From assembly GCF_030709675.1 (NCBI RefSeq), contig NZ_JAUZQD010000001.1, positions 496,001 through 560,000 of the forward strand: 64,000 nt of DNA, read 5' to 3'. Numbering within the stretch: position 1 is the first letter of the stretch; every line of letters begins with the position of its first letter. The translations under genes were made by a program, and so were the position numbers. The stretch comes from Symbioplanes lichenis (GTDB taxonomy: Bacteria > Actinomycetota > Actinomycetes > Mycobacteriales > Micromonosporaceae). Positions 18,452-26,991 of the stretch are shown here, piece by piece. The notes under the pieces are model-generated. The model ran no database searches and was not told where the DNA came from. It saw nothing but the letters and a program-made list of their open reading frames with translations.

Positions 18452-19623
18452 GGTGTCTCCTGGGGGTGACGCAAAGGGACGAGCGTAGCCGACGCCGTGC
18501 TCCGCATCCGCCCGGCGAACCACGCCACCACCAGCGCTTCCGCCACCGCCAGCTGGAGGAACAGGTCTTCGGCGACGCTCACCCAGAGCAACGCGAGGGC
18601 CAGGCCGGCGAAGGCGATCGCCCGGGAGCCGATCGCCGACACCAGGTAGGTCCGCGGCGCCGCCCGGATCATGTGCCGGGTCGAGAGCCAGGTCGAGACC
18701 ATGACCGCCCCCTTGTACGCGCAATAGAGCGCCACCGCCGTGAAGCTCGCCGCCTCCAGCTCGCCGGCCAGCAGTCCCCGCACCCACGGGCTCGCGAGCA
18801 CGACCGCCGCGATGCCCGCCCACAGGACGACGGTGAGCGCGCGGACCTTCGTGCGGAAGCGCGCGTCCCGCCCCGCCACGATGTCCTCGCGCGTGCTCGC
18901 GGCGAGCGCCACGTGGAACGGCCCGAACGCCAGGTCCATGGCGCGCAGCACGACGATCGCCTCCGGGCCGGCCAGGGCTCCGGCGACCGCGGGCAGGGCG
19001 ATGACGTACGCGAGGTCGACCCCGGCGGCGACGCAGTAGCTGATCCCCGGGCGGATCGCGGCGATCGGGCCGGGGGCGTTCCCCGGGCGCAGCGATGCCA
19101 GGGCCCAGGCGAGCACGACCAGCTGGGCCGGGACCGCGGCGATCTCCAGCCGTGCGCCGGTGAGGGCGAGGATCGCCGCGGTGACCAGCGTGCCGGCGGC
19201 CACTGTCTGCGGCACCAGGTTGGCCCGGCGGCGCGTCCGGGTCGCCGCCATCGACCAGAAGAGCGCCTCGATCGGCAGCTGCAGCAGGACGGGGACAATG
19301 ACCAGGAGCCGGTCGAGGACGCTGCTCTGCGGCAGCGCGATGGACATTGACACGTACGCGATCGCTGCGACCGGCAGCGTGACCGTCGTCGCGGCCCGCA
19401 GAGCCCACCGCTCCGAGTCCCACTCGCGCGGCACGACGCCCGCCGACTGCGGGCGGCCCACCAGGGCTTCGACCAGGGTGTACGGGATGGCGAGCAGCGC
19501 ACCCTGGAAAGCGATCAGCGCGACGTGCCCGCCGTCCGCCCAGGAGGCGAGCAGGAACACGCCGACGCTGGCCAGCCGGGTCAGCGCCTGGACGGAGAGC
19601 TGCGACTCCTGGAGCTTCCTCAC
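18448..19623 (-). CDS. Polysaccharide flippase-like membrane protein
   Basis: A 391-residue protein with roughly 10-12 hydrophobic segments, starting 'VRKLQESQLSVQALTRLAS'. It has no strong motif, but its size, topology and position between an O-antigen ligase and sugar-modifying genes fit a Wzx/oligosaccharide flippase that moves lipid-linked repeat units across the membrane. The GTG start at 19623 overlaps the preceding stop as GTGA. Its own stop overlaps the next start as ATGA. The function is inferred mainly from context. Confidence 0.7.
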   Translation of the reverse strand: MRKLQESQLSVQALTRLASVGVFLLASWADGGHVALIAFQGALLAIPYTLVEALVGRPQSAGVVPREWDSERWALRAATTVTLPVAAIAYVSMSIALPQSSVLDRLLVIVPVLLQLPIEALFWSMAATRTRRRANLVPQTVAAGTLVTAAILALTGARLEIAAVPAQLVVLAWALASLRPGNAPGPIAAIRPGISYCVAAGVDLAYVIALPAVAGALAGPEAIVVLRAMDLAFGPFHVALAASTREDIVAGRDARFRTKVRALTVVLWAGIAAVVLASPWVRGLLAGELEAASFTAVALYCAYKGAVMVSTWLSTRHMIRAAPRTYLVSAIGSRAIAFAGLALALLWVSVAEDLFLQLAVAEALVVAWFAGRMRSTASATLVPLRHPQETP

Positions 19624-20819
19624 TTCGCTGGCCGCAACCCGTGGGCGCCGAAAAGGATCAGTGTGAGCATCGCCGACTTGAACTCCCACGTGTCCAAGGT
19701 CAGCGACGCGCACGCCAGCCCGGCGAGCAGGCCGATCGGCATGATCAGCTCGGGTCGCCGGCCCGACTCGCGGACCAGCAGCACCAGCGTGAGGACGGTG
19801 AGGAGCAGGAGCAGCACCATCACGATCGGCCCGAACTGCAGCCCGATGTTGATGAAGTAGTTGTCGACGAACCGCGGCGCCGACTCGGCCACCCGCGAGT
19901 AGCTCGCGCCGCCCGCCGCACCGATGCCGTCGCCGGCCAGGGGCACCGAGCCGAGCAGGTCGCCCCAGACCTCGAACCGCTGGAAGAGGCTGTCCGAGTT
20001 GCCCGCGCCGATCAGCACGAAGACGGCCGCCACGCCGGCCGCGGTCACCCCGGCGAGACCGATGGCGAGCAGCCGGCGGATCCGCGAGCGGGCCCGGGGC
20101 AGCATCAGCGCGCCGGCCAGGCCGCCGACGACGAGCAGGGCGCCGGACCGGCTCGTACTCATGGCCAGGCTGCCCACCGCGGCGACGGCGGCGACGTGCC
20201 GCAGCCAGCCGCGCGGGCGGGCGCCGGGGGTGAACCAGCACAGCACGTAGCCGAGCAGGAACGCCCCGGCCAGCAGGCCCAGCTCCGCGTTGACCTCGGT
20301 CAGGCCCGGCACGCGGAAGACGCCGTCGATGTAGCGCACGTTGTAGTCGGGGCTGAACCCCCACTCCACCAGCGTCGCCGGCCCGATGACGAGCTCGGCC
20401 ACGCCCGCGGCCGCGTTCAGGACGAGCATGCCGGACAGGACGGTGAGCAGCCGGGACACCGCCCCGGGGGTCAGGGCGGCGACGATCACCACGAACGCCA
20501 CCGGGACGAGGAGCAGCCGCAGCCCGGTGAGCGTCTGCGCGGCGCCGTGGTGGGCGTTGCCGATCAGGCTCCAGATCGCGGCCACCGCGCCCCCGGCCAG
20601 CCCGATCAGCGCCCAGAAGATCGGCAGGTCGCCGCCGCGGCGCAGCACGATCGCCACGGCCAGCAGCACCGTCACGGCCGCGCCGGCCAGGCTGAACACC
20701 CAGGACCGTCCGCCGAAGGCCAGCCAGGAGAGGCCGGAGAACAGCAGCGGGGCGGTGCTGGTCACGAGGATGAAGAGGAGGCCGTACTCGCAGAGCCGGT
20801 CCCAGCGGCGGTCGCTCAT
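19620..20819 (-). CDS. O-antigen ligase/Wzy-like polymerase
   Basis: A 399-residue membrane protein with about 11-12 transmembrane segments and a larger loop in the second half ('NSDSLFQRFEVWGDLL', 'GAAGGASYSRVAESAPRFVD'). This is characteristic of the Wzy_C/O-antigen ligase family. The segment 'PGLTEVNAELGLLAGAFLLG' corresponds to the family's ligase core. It would polymerise or transfer lipid-linked glycan outside the membrane. The ATG at 20819 overlaps the upstream stop (ATGA). The polymerase and ligase roles cannot be told apart from sequence. Confidence 0.8.
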   Translation of the reverse strand: MSDRRWDRLCEYGLLFILVTSTAPLLFSGLSWLAFGGRSWVFSLAGAAVTVLLAVAIVLRRGGDLPIFWALIGLAGGAVAAIWSLIGNAHHGAAQTLTGLRLLLVPVAFVVIVAALTPGAVSRLLTVLSGMLVLNAAAGVAELVIGPATLVEWGFSPDYNVRYIDGVFRVPGLTEVNAELGLLAGAFLLGYVLCWFTPGARPRGWLRHVAAVAAVGSLAMSTSRSGALLVVGGLAGALMLPRARSRIRRLLAIGLAGVTAAGVAAVFVLIGAGNSDSLFQRFEVWGDLLGSVPLAGDGIGAAGGASYSRVAESAPRFVDNYFINIGLQFGPIVMVLLLLLTVLTLVLLVRESGRRPELIMPIGLLAGLACASLTLDTWEFKSAMLTLILFGAHGLRPAK

Positions 20820-21865
20820 CGCACCTCGTAAGCAGCCAGGATCGCGCTGACGTGATCGTCCCAGTCGAGTTTCCGGCCGTCCGCCGCCGCCGACACCGCG
20901 AGCGCCGCGTATTCGGCGGCGGGCATGGCGGCCGCGCGGTGCAATGTGTCGCGCAGGCCGTCGACGCCGGTGTAGAGCAGGCTGGACGTCTCCGAGGCCA
21001 TCGGCGGCGGCGCGTGCGACCCGGCGATGATCGGCCGGCCCGCGAGCAGGGCCTCGGCACACACCAGCCCGTACGTCTCCACGTGGCGGCTCGGGAACAC
21101 CAGCCACCCCGCCCGCTCGAACGCCGCGCGCTTGCCGGCCTCGTCCAGCCGGCCCAGATACTCGACGCCGGGGCGGGGCTGCTCGACCAGCGGGCGCAGG
21201 GGCCCGTCGCCGGCCACGAGCAGCGTCCCGCGGCCGTCCCAGGCGTCCAGGAGCAGGTCGACTCCCTTGTGGACCCCGAGGGCGCCGAGATAGAGGAAGG
21301 TCGACGGATCGCCGGGCGGCCACGGGCGACGGCCCCAGTCGAGGCTCACGGCGAGGGGCACGAGACGGTGGGCGGGCTTGCGGGTGCCTTTGCTCACTGC
21401 GGTGCGGGCGCGCTCGGTGGCGTACAGGAGCGTGAGGTTGTGGAACTTGCGCAGGATCCACGCCGAGCGGGCCCGCAGCAGGGCGTCGAGGATCCGCGAC
21501 TTGCCCAGGCTGAGCATGGCGTTGTTCGGGTCGACGATGGCGTAGTCGTGCACGGTGTGCACGGTCGGATAGGCGCGCGCGATCCGGGCCACCGCCCGCA
21601 CGCCGAGGCCCTGCCAGTTGTGCACGTGGACGACGTCGGGCGCGAAGTCGCGCAGGTCCTCCGGGCCCAGGCCGGTCGGATCGGCGAGATCCCCCAGGTG
21701 TACGGCCGCCTTGTGCCGGATCCGGGCGGACAGGCGCGGGTGGTCGCCGGCCGTGAAGATCCGCACGTCGTGACCGCGTTCGATCAAGCTCTGGGTGAGG
21801 TCGCCGACGTAGAGCTCGGCGCCGCCGCGGACCGCGAAGGAGGCGTGGATCATGGCGATGCGCAT
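20816..21865 (-). CDS. Glycosyltransferase family 4 (third of three)
   Basis: A 349-residue GT-B fold glycosyltransferase. The N-terminal acceptor side has 'IHASFAVRGGAELYVGDL', and 'VVHVHNWQGLG' is a common GT4 element. The donor side has 'FLYLGALGVHKGVDLLL' and the EX7E motif region 'HVETYGLVCAEALLAGRPII'. It probably adds a sugar to the growing lipid-linked repeat in the cytoplasm. The start at 21865 gives a TGATG coupling with the preceding gene. A GTG nine bases upstream is the alternative. Confidence 0.85.
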   Translation of the reverse strand: MRIAMIHASFAVRGGAELYVGDLTQSLIERGHDVRIFTAGDHPRLSARIRHKAAVHLGDLADPTGLGPEDLRDFAPDVVHVHNWQGLGVRAVARIARAYPTVHTVHDYAIVDPNNAMLSLGKSRILDALLRARSAWILRKFHNLTLLYATERARTAVSKGTRKPAHRLVPLAVSLDWGRRPWPPGDPSTFLYLGALGVHKGVDLLLDAWDGRGTLLVAGDGPLRPLVEQPRPGVEYLGRLDEAGKRAAFERAGWLVFPSRHVETYGLVCAEALLAGRPIIAGSHAPPPMASETSSLLYTGVDGLRDTLHRAAAMPAAEYAALAVSAAADGRKLDWDDHVSAILAAYEVR

Positions 21866-22818
21866 CACGACCACAGCCGTTCGACGAGCTCGTCGGTGGC
21901 TTCTTTCCAGGTCCTCACGCCGCGCCTCGGTGGCGCGTCGAGGCTGTGGAGGGCTTCGACCAGCGCCTCGGCCGTCCAGCTCCGCATCCGGGTCGCGGCG
22001 CCCGCCGTCGCCTCGTGCAGCGCCGGGTCCGGCGAGATGATCGTGGGGACGCCCAGGGCCAAGGCCTCGGCGGCGGGCAGCCCGAAGCCCTCGAAGTGGC
22101 TCGGCATGAGGAAGGCCCGCGCCCCCGCGACAGTGGCGGCGTAGGTCGCGTCGTCCAGGCGGCCCAGCTGAACGACACGGTCCTGATCCGGGTACCGCTG
22201 GCTGTCGCCGGTGAGGACCACCAGGCTGTACTGCGGGAAGGCGCGGATCGCTTCGAGGGCCAGCTCGACGCCCTTGTGCGCCGCGTGTCCGGTGACGACG
22301 ACGTAGTTGTCCGGCAGGCCCGGCGGCGGGGTGCCAGGGAGGGCCAGGTCACTGCCCGGGTGCCAGACGGCGGACGCGGCTTCGTACAGGCCGAGCAGGT
22401 CGTGCTGGGTGCGCGCGCTGACGCTGAGCAGCGCGGCCGACCGGCGGATCGCGGTGGCGTAGCTGATCCGGCGATATTCGCGCACGGCCCGGGAAAGGCC
22501 GCGCGGCCAGAGCCGGAAGGCCAGGTCGTGGACGATCGTGGTGACCGGCAGACGGGCGCCGGCGATCGCGAGGGACGGGCTCAGCGACAGCACGCGGCCG
22601 CGGGTCTCCTTGCGCAGGGCGGCGGTCGCCGCGGCGATGGTACGTTCCCGGCCGCCGGACTGGCGGCTCACGGCCTCGCCTTCCCAGCTCTCCGGGGCCG
22701 CGATCACGCGCAGCTCGTGGCCGGCCGGCCAGTGGCGGACCAGTTCGGTGAGGACGCGGGTGATGCCGCCGGGGCCGACGCCGCTCGCGTCGAGGACGGT
22801 GGTCTTATCGGACGGCAT
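21865..22818 (-). CDS. Glycosyltransferase family 4 (second of three)
   Basis: A 317-residue GT4 protein, somewhat short. 'DASGVGPGGITRVLTELVRH' is the N-terminal glycine loop, 'VVVTGHAAHKGVELALEAI' the start of the donor domain, and 'MPSHFEGFGLPAAEALALG' the EX7E motif. It overlaps the preceding glycosyltransferase gene by 14 bases and the next by one base (TGATG), so the genes must be expressed as one operon. The sugar specificity is unknown. Confidence 0.85.
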   Translation of the reverse strand: MPSDKTTVLDASGVGPGGITRVLTELVRHWPAGHELRVIAAPESWEGEAVSRQSGGRERTIAAATAALRKETRGRVLSLSPSLAIAGARLPVTTIVHDLAFRLWPRGLSRAVREYRRISYATAIRRSAALLSVSARTQHDLLGLYEAASAVWHPGSDLALPGTPPPGLPDNYVVVTGHAAHKGVELALEAIRAFPQYSLVVLTGDSQRYPDQDRVVQLGRLDDATYAATVAGARAFLMPSHFEGFGLPAAEALALGVPTIISPDPALHEATAGAATRMRSWTAEALVEALHSLDAPPRRGVRTWKEATDELVERLWS

Positions 22819-23857
22819 CGCCGATCCACTCGGTCATGCGCGCGGCGAAACGGTCGTGGCCGAAGGTCGCCGCGTGCTCACGGATGCGCCGCGGGTCCAG
22901 GTCCTTGGTCGCGGTCACCAGGCCGGCGTAGACGCGCGGATCGGTCGTGTCGGCCAGGAAGCCGGTCTCGCCGGGGACGACGGTCTCGCGCAGGCCGCCA
23001 CGGTCCAGCCCGACGACCGGGGTGCCGGCGGCCTGGGCTTCGACCGGGACGATGCCGAAGTCCTCGTGGGCCGGGAAGAGCAGGGCCTTCGCTCCGGCGT
23101 AGAGCTCGCGCAGCCTGGCCTTGGTCGGGTGCACCTCGAACTGGACATTCCGGCCCTTGGCCCTGAGCGCCGCTTCTTCCGGGCCGCCGCCGGCCAGGAT
23201 CAGGGGCAGGCCCGCCGCCTCGGCGATGTCGATCATCAGGTCGAAGCGCTTGTACGGGATCCAGCGCCCGACGCCGAGCAGGTAGTCGTCGCCCGTCTTC
23301 TCCGTGCGGTAGAAGTCGACGTCGACCGGCGGGTTGACGACCGTGGCGTCGCGCTTCCAGAAGCGGCGGATGCGCTCCTGGACCTCCCGTGAGTTGGCCG
23401 CATAGGCGTGGACGTGCCTGCTCTGGCTGACGTCCGCGTGCTGCAGCCACTTGCGGGGAAGGTTCAACAACGGGTTGGCGCCGCGGCCGTCGAAGTCGGG
23501 ACTCCATACATAACGGGCGGGCGTGTGCACATAGCTGAGGTGCCGCGCGTCGCCCGCGTTCACGGTGTGCGCGAAGGCGTGGCTCGAGGAGATGACCACC
23601 TCGGCGTCGATCTTCGTGGTGCGCCAGGCCAGCGGCATGAGCGGGAGGGCGAGGGCCTTGCTCCGGCGCAGCGGGGTGCGCGCGAGCCACGTCTCGTGCA
23701 GGTCCGCGGCGGGCGCGTCGGGCTCCGCCCACAGGACGTGCCGCTCGGCGTGCGGGATCAGGTCGGCGATGGCCAGGAAGACGTTCTCCGAGCCACCCAC
23801 CGCGCTGAACCACTCGTGCACGACCGCCACCCGGCGGCCGGCGAGCAGATCGGCCAT
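22805..23857 (-). CDS. Glycosyltransferase family 4 (first of three)
   Basis: A 350-residue GT4 protein starting 'MADLLAGRRVAVVHEWFSAV'. It has 'ARHLSYVHTPARYVWSP', 'LLGVGRWIPYKRFDLMID' at the start of the donor half, and 'FPAHEDFGIVPVEAQAAGTP' as EX7E. It resembles WbaZ-like mannosyltransferases, but the donor is not provable. The ATG shares one base with the stop of the upstream membrane-protein gene (TGATG). Confidence 0.87.
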   Translation of the reverse strand: MADLLAGRRVAVVHEWFSAVGGSENVFLAIADLIPHAERHVLWAEPDAPAADLHETWLARTPLRRSKALALPLMPLAWRTTKIDAEVVISSSHAFAHTVNAGDARHLSYVHTPARYVWSPDFDGRGANPLLNLPRKWLQHADVSQSRHVHAYAANSREVQERIRRFWKRDATVVNPPVDVDFYRTEKTGDDYLLGVGRWIPYKRFDLMIDIAEAAGLPLILAGGGPEEAALRAKGRNVQFEVHPTKARLRELYAGAKALLFPAHEDFGIVPVEAQAAGTPVVGLDRGGLRETVVPGETGFLADTTDPRVYAGLVTATKDLDPRRIREHAATFGHDRFAARMTEWIGDAVR

Positions 23858-24735
23858 CAGCTGTGCCGCTCCCACACGGCTCGCAGCGGATCCCACTTGC
23901 CGCCCAGGCTGTCGCAAATCACGTCCATGTAGACGGCGGCCTCGGTGTTGTCCCGGTTCCAGTAGATGCCGCAGAGCGCCGGGTCCTTGCCGGACTTCGT
24001 CGCGTACTCCACGTAGTTGCCGGACACCCCGGTCACGCCGCCGAGCTTGCGCGCGGGCTGCTCCGCGCCCGGCAGGATGCCCGCCGAGTTGAGCGCCACC
24101 CGCTGCCGGTAGCCCATGTCGGCGGCCTTCGCATCGGCCGACTCGTAGGCGACGAAGTGCAGGTAGATCCCGCCGTAACGGCAGAGCACGTGGGTCTTCT
24201 GACCGTCGCCCAGCTTCGGGCCGCCGCTGTCCGCGTCGCCCGCGCAGCCGCTCACGTCGGCCAGCCACGGCTCGCCGAGCGCGGCCAGGTCGGCGTCGCC
24301 CGCGAACTTCGCCTTGTTGGCCTCGGCCGCCTGCGCCACGATCGCGGGCTGCTGCGCGGCCGCGGGAGCCGGGTCGCTGTCGCCCGCGGTGGCCCGCCCG
24401 ATGAAGAACGCCCCGACCCCGCCGACCAGCAGCCCGGCGACCAGGCCGGCCACGGCGCCGACGATCAGCTTGCCGCGCTGCGGGGGCGGCGAGGGCTCGA
24501 TGCGGCGCATCGCCGGCGGGTACGCGGGACCGCCGCCCGACATGGGGGCGACGTCCAGGCCGTACTGATCCTGGCCGTACGGGTTGCCATAAGGTGACCC
24601 GCTCGTCTGATAGGGCGAGCCGCTGGCCTGCCCCGGATAGGGCGAACCGGACACCGGGGGCGCCGACGCGGGGTGGCCGTACACGTTCCCGCCGTCGGGC
24701 AGGGGCGCCCGGTCGCGGGCCGCGTCGTCAGTCAC
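23857..24735 (-). CDS. Single-pass membrane protein with Pro/Gly/Tyr-rich N-terminus, first gene of polysaccharide operon
   Basis: A 292-residue protein. The N-terminal ~85 residues are rich in 'GSPY' and 'YGQ' repeats (cytoplasmic, probably disordered). One membrane helix follows ('LIVGAVAGLVAGLLVGGVGA'), then an extracytoplasmic domain with four Cys, ending 'WDPLRAVWERHS'. A paralogue of the same design lies at 56323-57198; shared elements are 'NYVEYA', the C-terminal 'W(D/E)P(L/I)R' and the Gly-rich helix followed by 'GRAT'. The function is unknown. The GTG at 24735 ('VTDDAARDRAP') is preferred, and an upstream start at 24798 is possible. It leads a seven-gene coupled operon. Confidence 0.75.
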   Translation of the reverse strand: MTDDAARDRAPLPDGGNVYGHPASAPPVSGSPYPGQASGSPYQTSGSPYGNPYGQDQYGLDVAPMSGGGPAYPPAMRRIEPSPPPQRGKLIVGAVAGLVAGLLVGGVGAFFIGRATAGDSDPAPAAAQQPAIVAQAAEANKAKFAGDADLAALGEPWLADVSGCAGDADSGGPKLGDGQKTHVLCRYGGIYLHFVAYESADAKAADMGYRQRVALNSAGILPGAEQPARKLGGVTGVSGNYVEYATKSGKDPALCGIYWNRDNTEAAVYMDVICDSLGGKWDPLRAVWERHS

Positions 24736-24859
24736 GCGGGGCACGATATCAGCGCGGCTCTCACGTTCGCGTCCCGCGGTCTTTGAGGTTTGCGTCACCC
24801 ACCAGGCAAAATACGGCCGTCCTTGACCTCGAGTGCGGTTGAGGTCGCAGCCTGATCAC

Positions 24860-25216
24860 ATGACGGTGACGGATGAGGCGCGACAGGCCCTGGACCGGCA
24901 ACAGACAGTGGAGATCACCACCACCGGACGGCGGACCGGCCACCCCCGCCGGATCGAGACGTGGCGCTACCGGGCGGACGGGCGCTACTGGCTGACCGGC
25001 AGCCCGGGCTCCCGCGACTGGTACGCCAACCTGCTCGCCGAGCCGGCCTTCACCCTGCACCTGGCCGGCCACGATCTGCCCGTACGGGCAAGGCCGGTGA
25101 CCGATCCCGCCGAGCGCGAGCGGATCCTCGGCGAGATCGTCCCGGGCCAGTCCTGGGCGCGGGAAGGTCTGACCGCCTGGCTCGCCGGCAGTCCCCTGGT
25201 CGAGATTCTGCTGTGA
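24860..25216 (+). CDS. Deazaflavin (F420)-dependent nitroreductase-family protein
   Basis: A 118-residue protein of the DDN-like split-barrel family. Signature features are 'ITTTGRRTGHPRRIETWRY' at residues 18-36 and 'GSRDWYANLLAEPAFTLHL' at about residues 49-67. Such proteins use F420H2 or flavin to reduce varied substrates. The ATG at 24860 is used, and nine extra upstream residues are possible. It is followed directly by a long perfect hairpin and then the left side of the mobile island. Confidence 0.82.
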   Translation: MTVTDEARQALDRQQTVEITTTGRRTGHPRRIETWRYRADGRYWLTGSPGSRDWYANLLAEPAFTLHLAGHDLPVRARPVTDPAERERILGEIVPGQSWAREGLTAWLAGSPLVEILL

Positions 25217-25221
25217 ACGGG

Positions 25222-25257
25222 CGATGCCCCCGTCCGATCGCTCGGACGGGGGCATCG
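25222..25257. terminator. Perfect 16-bp hairpin after the F420-dependent gene
   Basis: CGATGCCCCCGTCCGA (25222-25237) pairs perfectly with TCGGACGGGGGCATCG (25242-25257) around a four-base loop. It lies six bases after the stop codon. There is no long T run, only GGTTCGT, but stem strength and position fit a terminator. Confidence 0.75.
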
Positions 25258-25532
25258 GTTCGTGCTCGGATCAGCTGTACCTGACCGATCTTGGGGTGTC
25301 CCCCGGATTTTGGGGTCCCCTCCGGTGCGGCGCATGTCCCTCCATGACGGAAGTCGCGGCCTTGATCACCGAGTCGGCGTTCCCCAGCATACTGTCCCCT
25401 TGCGCCTCACGGAAGCAAGACATGCGGACGAACCCTGCAAGATGCCGCCGAGAATCAACCAGCGCGTAGATCCGTGCCCGAACTGAGCGCTACCGGCCAT
25501 GCCCAGCGCCGAGGCTCGTCAGGCCATCCAGT
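25258..25532. other. Gene-free left margin of the mobile island
   Basis: About 275 bases with no convincing gene, less GC-rich than the flanking core genes. It contains GTCCCCCGGA at 25298-25307, identical to ten bases at 33749-33758 on the other side of the island. This is a weak candidate for the terminal direct repeat, and no tRNA lies here. Confidence 0.45.
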
Positions 25533-26072
25533 TCACTGACGCGATCCCATCAGCCGCTGAATCTCATCGGCCACCTTGGGCGACGTCAGTGGCGCCCAGC
25601 GATCGAAGAGGTCGCGGAAGTAGTCGCCGTGGTTGACAAGCAACGCCGGATTCTGCTCGATCACGTCGAGTTCGTTGACGATGCTCAGATCCACGAACGG
25701 CACGATGAGATGCGATTCGAGGACCCTCTTCTGCCCGGTAAAGCGATCATGCACGGTGGAGGTGGTGGCCAAAGCGTGCCACGTGCGGTCACGGTCACAA
25801 GCCCCGTACAGGTAAACGAGTTCCTCGGCTTCCGATCCGATCACGGCTCGGAGCAGGTCTCGATCGGTCCAAGGGATGAGCGCCAGGTCGAAACCATCCG
25901 TGCTGTAGGCAGCGTGGGTGAGACCGGCCAGTTGCACGTATGGGGCAGCACTGGCCGCCGCGAGACGCTGTTCGACCCGGCACAGGTGGGAGTAGAGAGT
26001 GCCTCCCGGATGCTCGACCGCTTCCGTGCCGTGCTCTCGCAGAAACGCCCGCGCCGCGCTGCCGAAGGTCAT
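25533..26072 (-). CDS. DUF6817 (HD-like) protein, island cargo
   Basis: A 179-residue protein starting 'MTFGSAARAFLREHGTEAVE'. The conserved blocks 'HPGGTLYSHLCRVEQRL', 'LAGLTHAAYSTDGFDLAL', 'VIGSEAEELVYLYGACDR' and 'HDRFTG' match the DUF6817 family, which resembles HD-domain proteins (paired His residues, 'LTHAAYSTD' in the HD position). Activity is unknown. A start at 26102 would add ten residues. Base composition is less GC-rich than the core genes around the island, consistent with transfer. It is divergent from the methyltransferase gene. Confidence 0.72.
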   Translation of the reverse strand: MTFGSAARAFLREHGTEAVEHPGGTLYSHLCRVEQRLAAASAAPYVQLAGLTHAAYSTDGFDLALIPWTDRDLLRAVIGSEAEELVYLYGACDRDRTWHALATTSTVHDRFTGQKRVLESHLIVPFVDLSIVNELDVIEQNPALLVNHGDYFRDLFDRWAPLTSPKVADEIQRLMGSRQ

Positions 26073-26259
26073 AGGCGTGACCCTAAGCGCATCGACGCGC
26101 ACAGGGTGCTCCGGGCGCTGCCTGATAAATCACAGTGCGTCCCCGCGATTCGCTGACGTGCGAGGACGCCGGTGTCTTCACGCGCCCGGAGCCCTCGATC
26201 GATGTGAACCGGTGCACTCAGCCTTGCTCACCGCGTGGTCGGCCGGGTTGGGTCGGCGC

Positions 26260-26991
26260 ATGGCCCTCATCGCATACGACAACGTGGACGCAGCGGCGTT
26301 CGAGGAGACCCGGCACCTGCGAGATGATGACCTCGCTACCTGGCGTGCCGCGATCGGCCGGCACTTCGAGCCCCGCACCGGGGCGCGCCTGCTCGACCTC
26401 GGATGCGGCACCGGCAGTTGGGCGCGGGCCTTCTGCACCTGGTGGCCCAGCGTCGAGGTCCTGGCGGTCGAGCCGTCGGCAGCGATGCGGGAGCGGGCGA
26501 TGTTCCAGCCGGTCGTGGCCGGAGCGGCCGACGACATCCCTTTCCCGGATGCAAGCCTCGACGGGGTCTGGCTCTCCACCGTGATCCACCACGTTCCCGA
26601 CCTGGAAGCCGCCGCCCGCGAAATCCGGCGGGTGCTGAAGCCGGGCGCACCGGTGTTGATCCGCTCCGCGTTCGCCGGCCGGCATGAAGCGATCAACCTG
26701 TTCCGCTTTTTCCCGGAAGCTGTCGCCGTGCTGGACCGCTACCCGAGCATCCCCGGGGTCGAGGCTGCGTTCGCCACCGCCGGCTTCGCGACGACCGGCT
26801 GCGAACCGGTCCCGCAAGTGACCGCCCCGTCAGTGACCGATGCCGCCGCCGCTCTGCAGCGCGAGGCGCATACGCCCCTGCAGTTAATCAGCGATGAAGC
26901 CTATGCGGCGGGCGTAGTCCGTCTGCAGGAGGCCGCACGAACCGAGTCTGGCCCGGTCGTCGATGCCCTCGACCTGCTGGTACTCCGGTGA
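26260..26991 (+). CDS. Class I SAM-dependent methyltransferase, island cargo
   Basis: A 243-residue Rossmann methyltransferase. Motif I 'LLDLGCGTGSWARAF' is at about residues 44-58, 'VLAVEPSAAMRERA' is motif II, 'ADDIPFPDASLDGVWLSTVI' spans motifs III-IV, and 'IRRVLKPGAPVLIRS' is motif VI. The Methyltransf_11 type usually acts on small molecules. The start is uncertain; the ATG at 26260 gives 'MALIAYDNVDAAAFEETRHL'. Its stop overlaps the GTG start of the dehydrogenase gene (GTGA), so the two are probably one functional unit. Confidence 0.85.
   Translation: MALIAYDNVDAAAFEETRHLRDDDLATWRAAIGRHFEPRTGARLLDLGCGTGSWARAFCTWWPSVEVLAVEPSAAMRERAMFQPVVAGAADDIPFPDASLDGVWLSTVIHHVPDLEAAAREIRRVLKPGAPVLIRSAFAGRHEAINLFRFFPEAVAVLDRYPSIPGVEAAFATAGFATTGCEPVPQVTAPSVTDAAAALQREAHTPLQLISDEAYAAGVVRLQEAARTESGPVVDALDLLVLR

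Noticed and set aside
25224..25469. 81-codon plus-strand frame in the island's left margin
   Set aside because: It begins inside the terminator hairpin, has no ribosome site and resembles no family.
25217..25532. tRNA gene as integration site of the island
   Set aside because: No cloverleaf or T-loop sequence is present. The only strong structure is a terminator-type hairpin.
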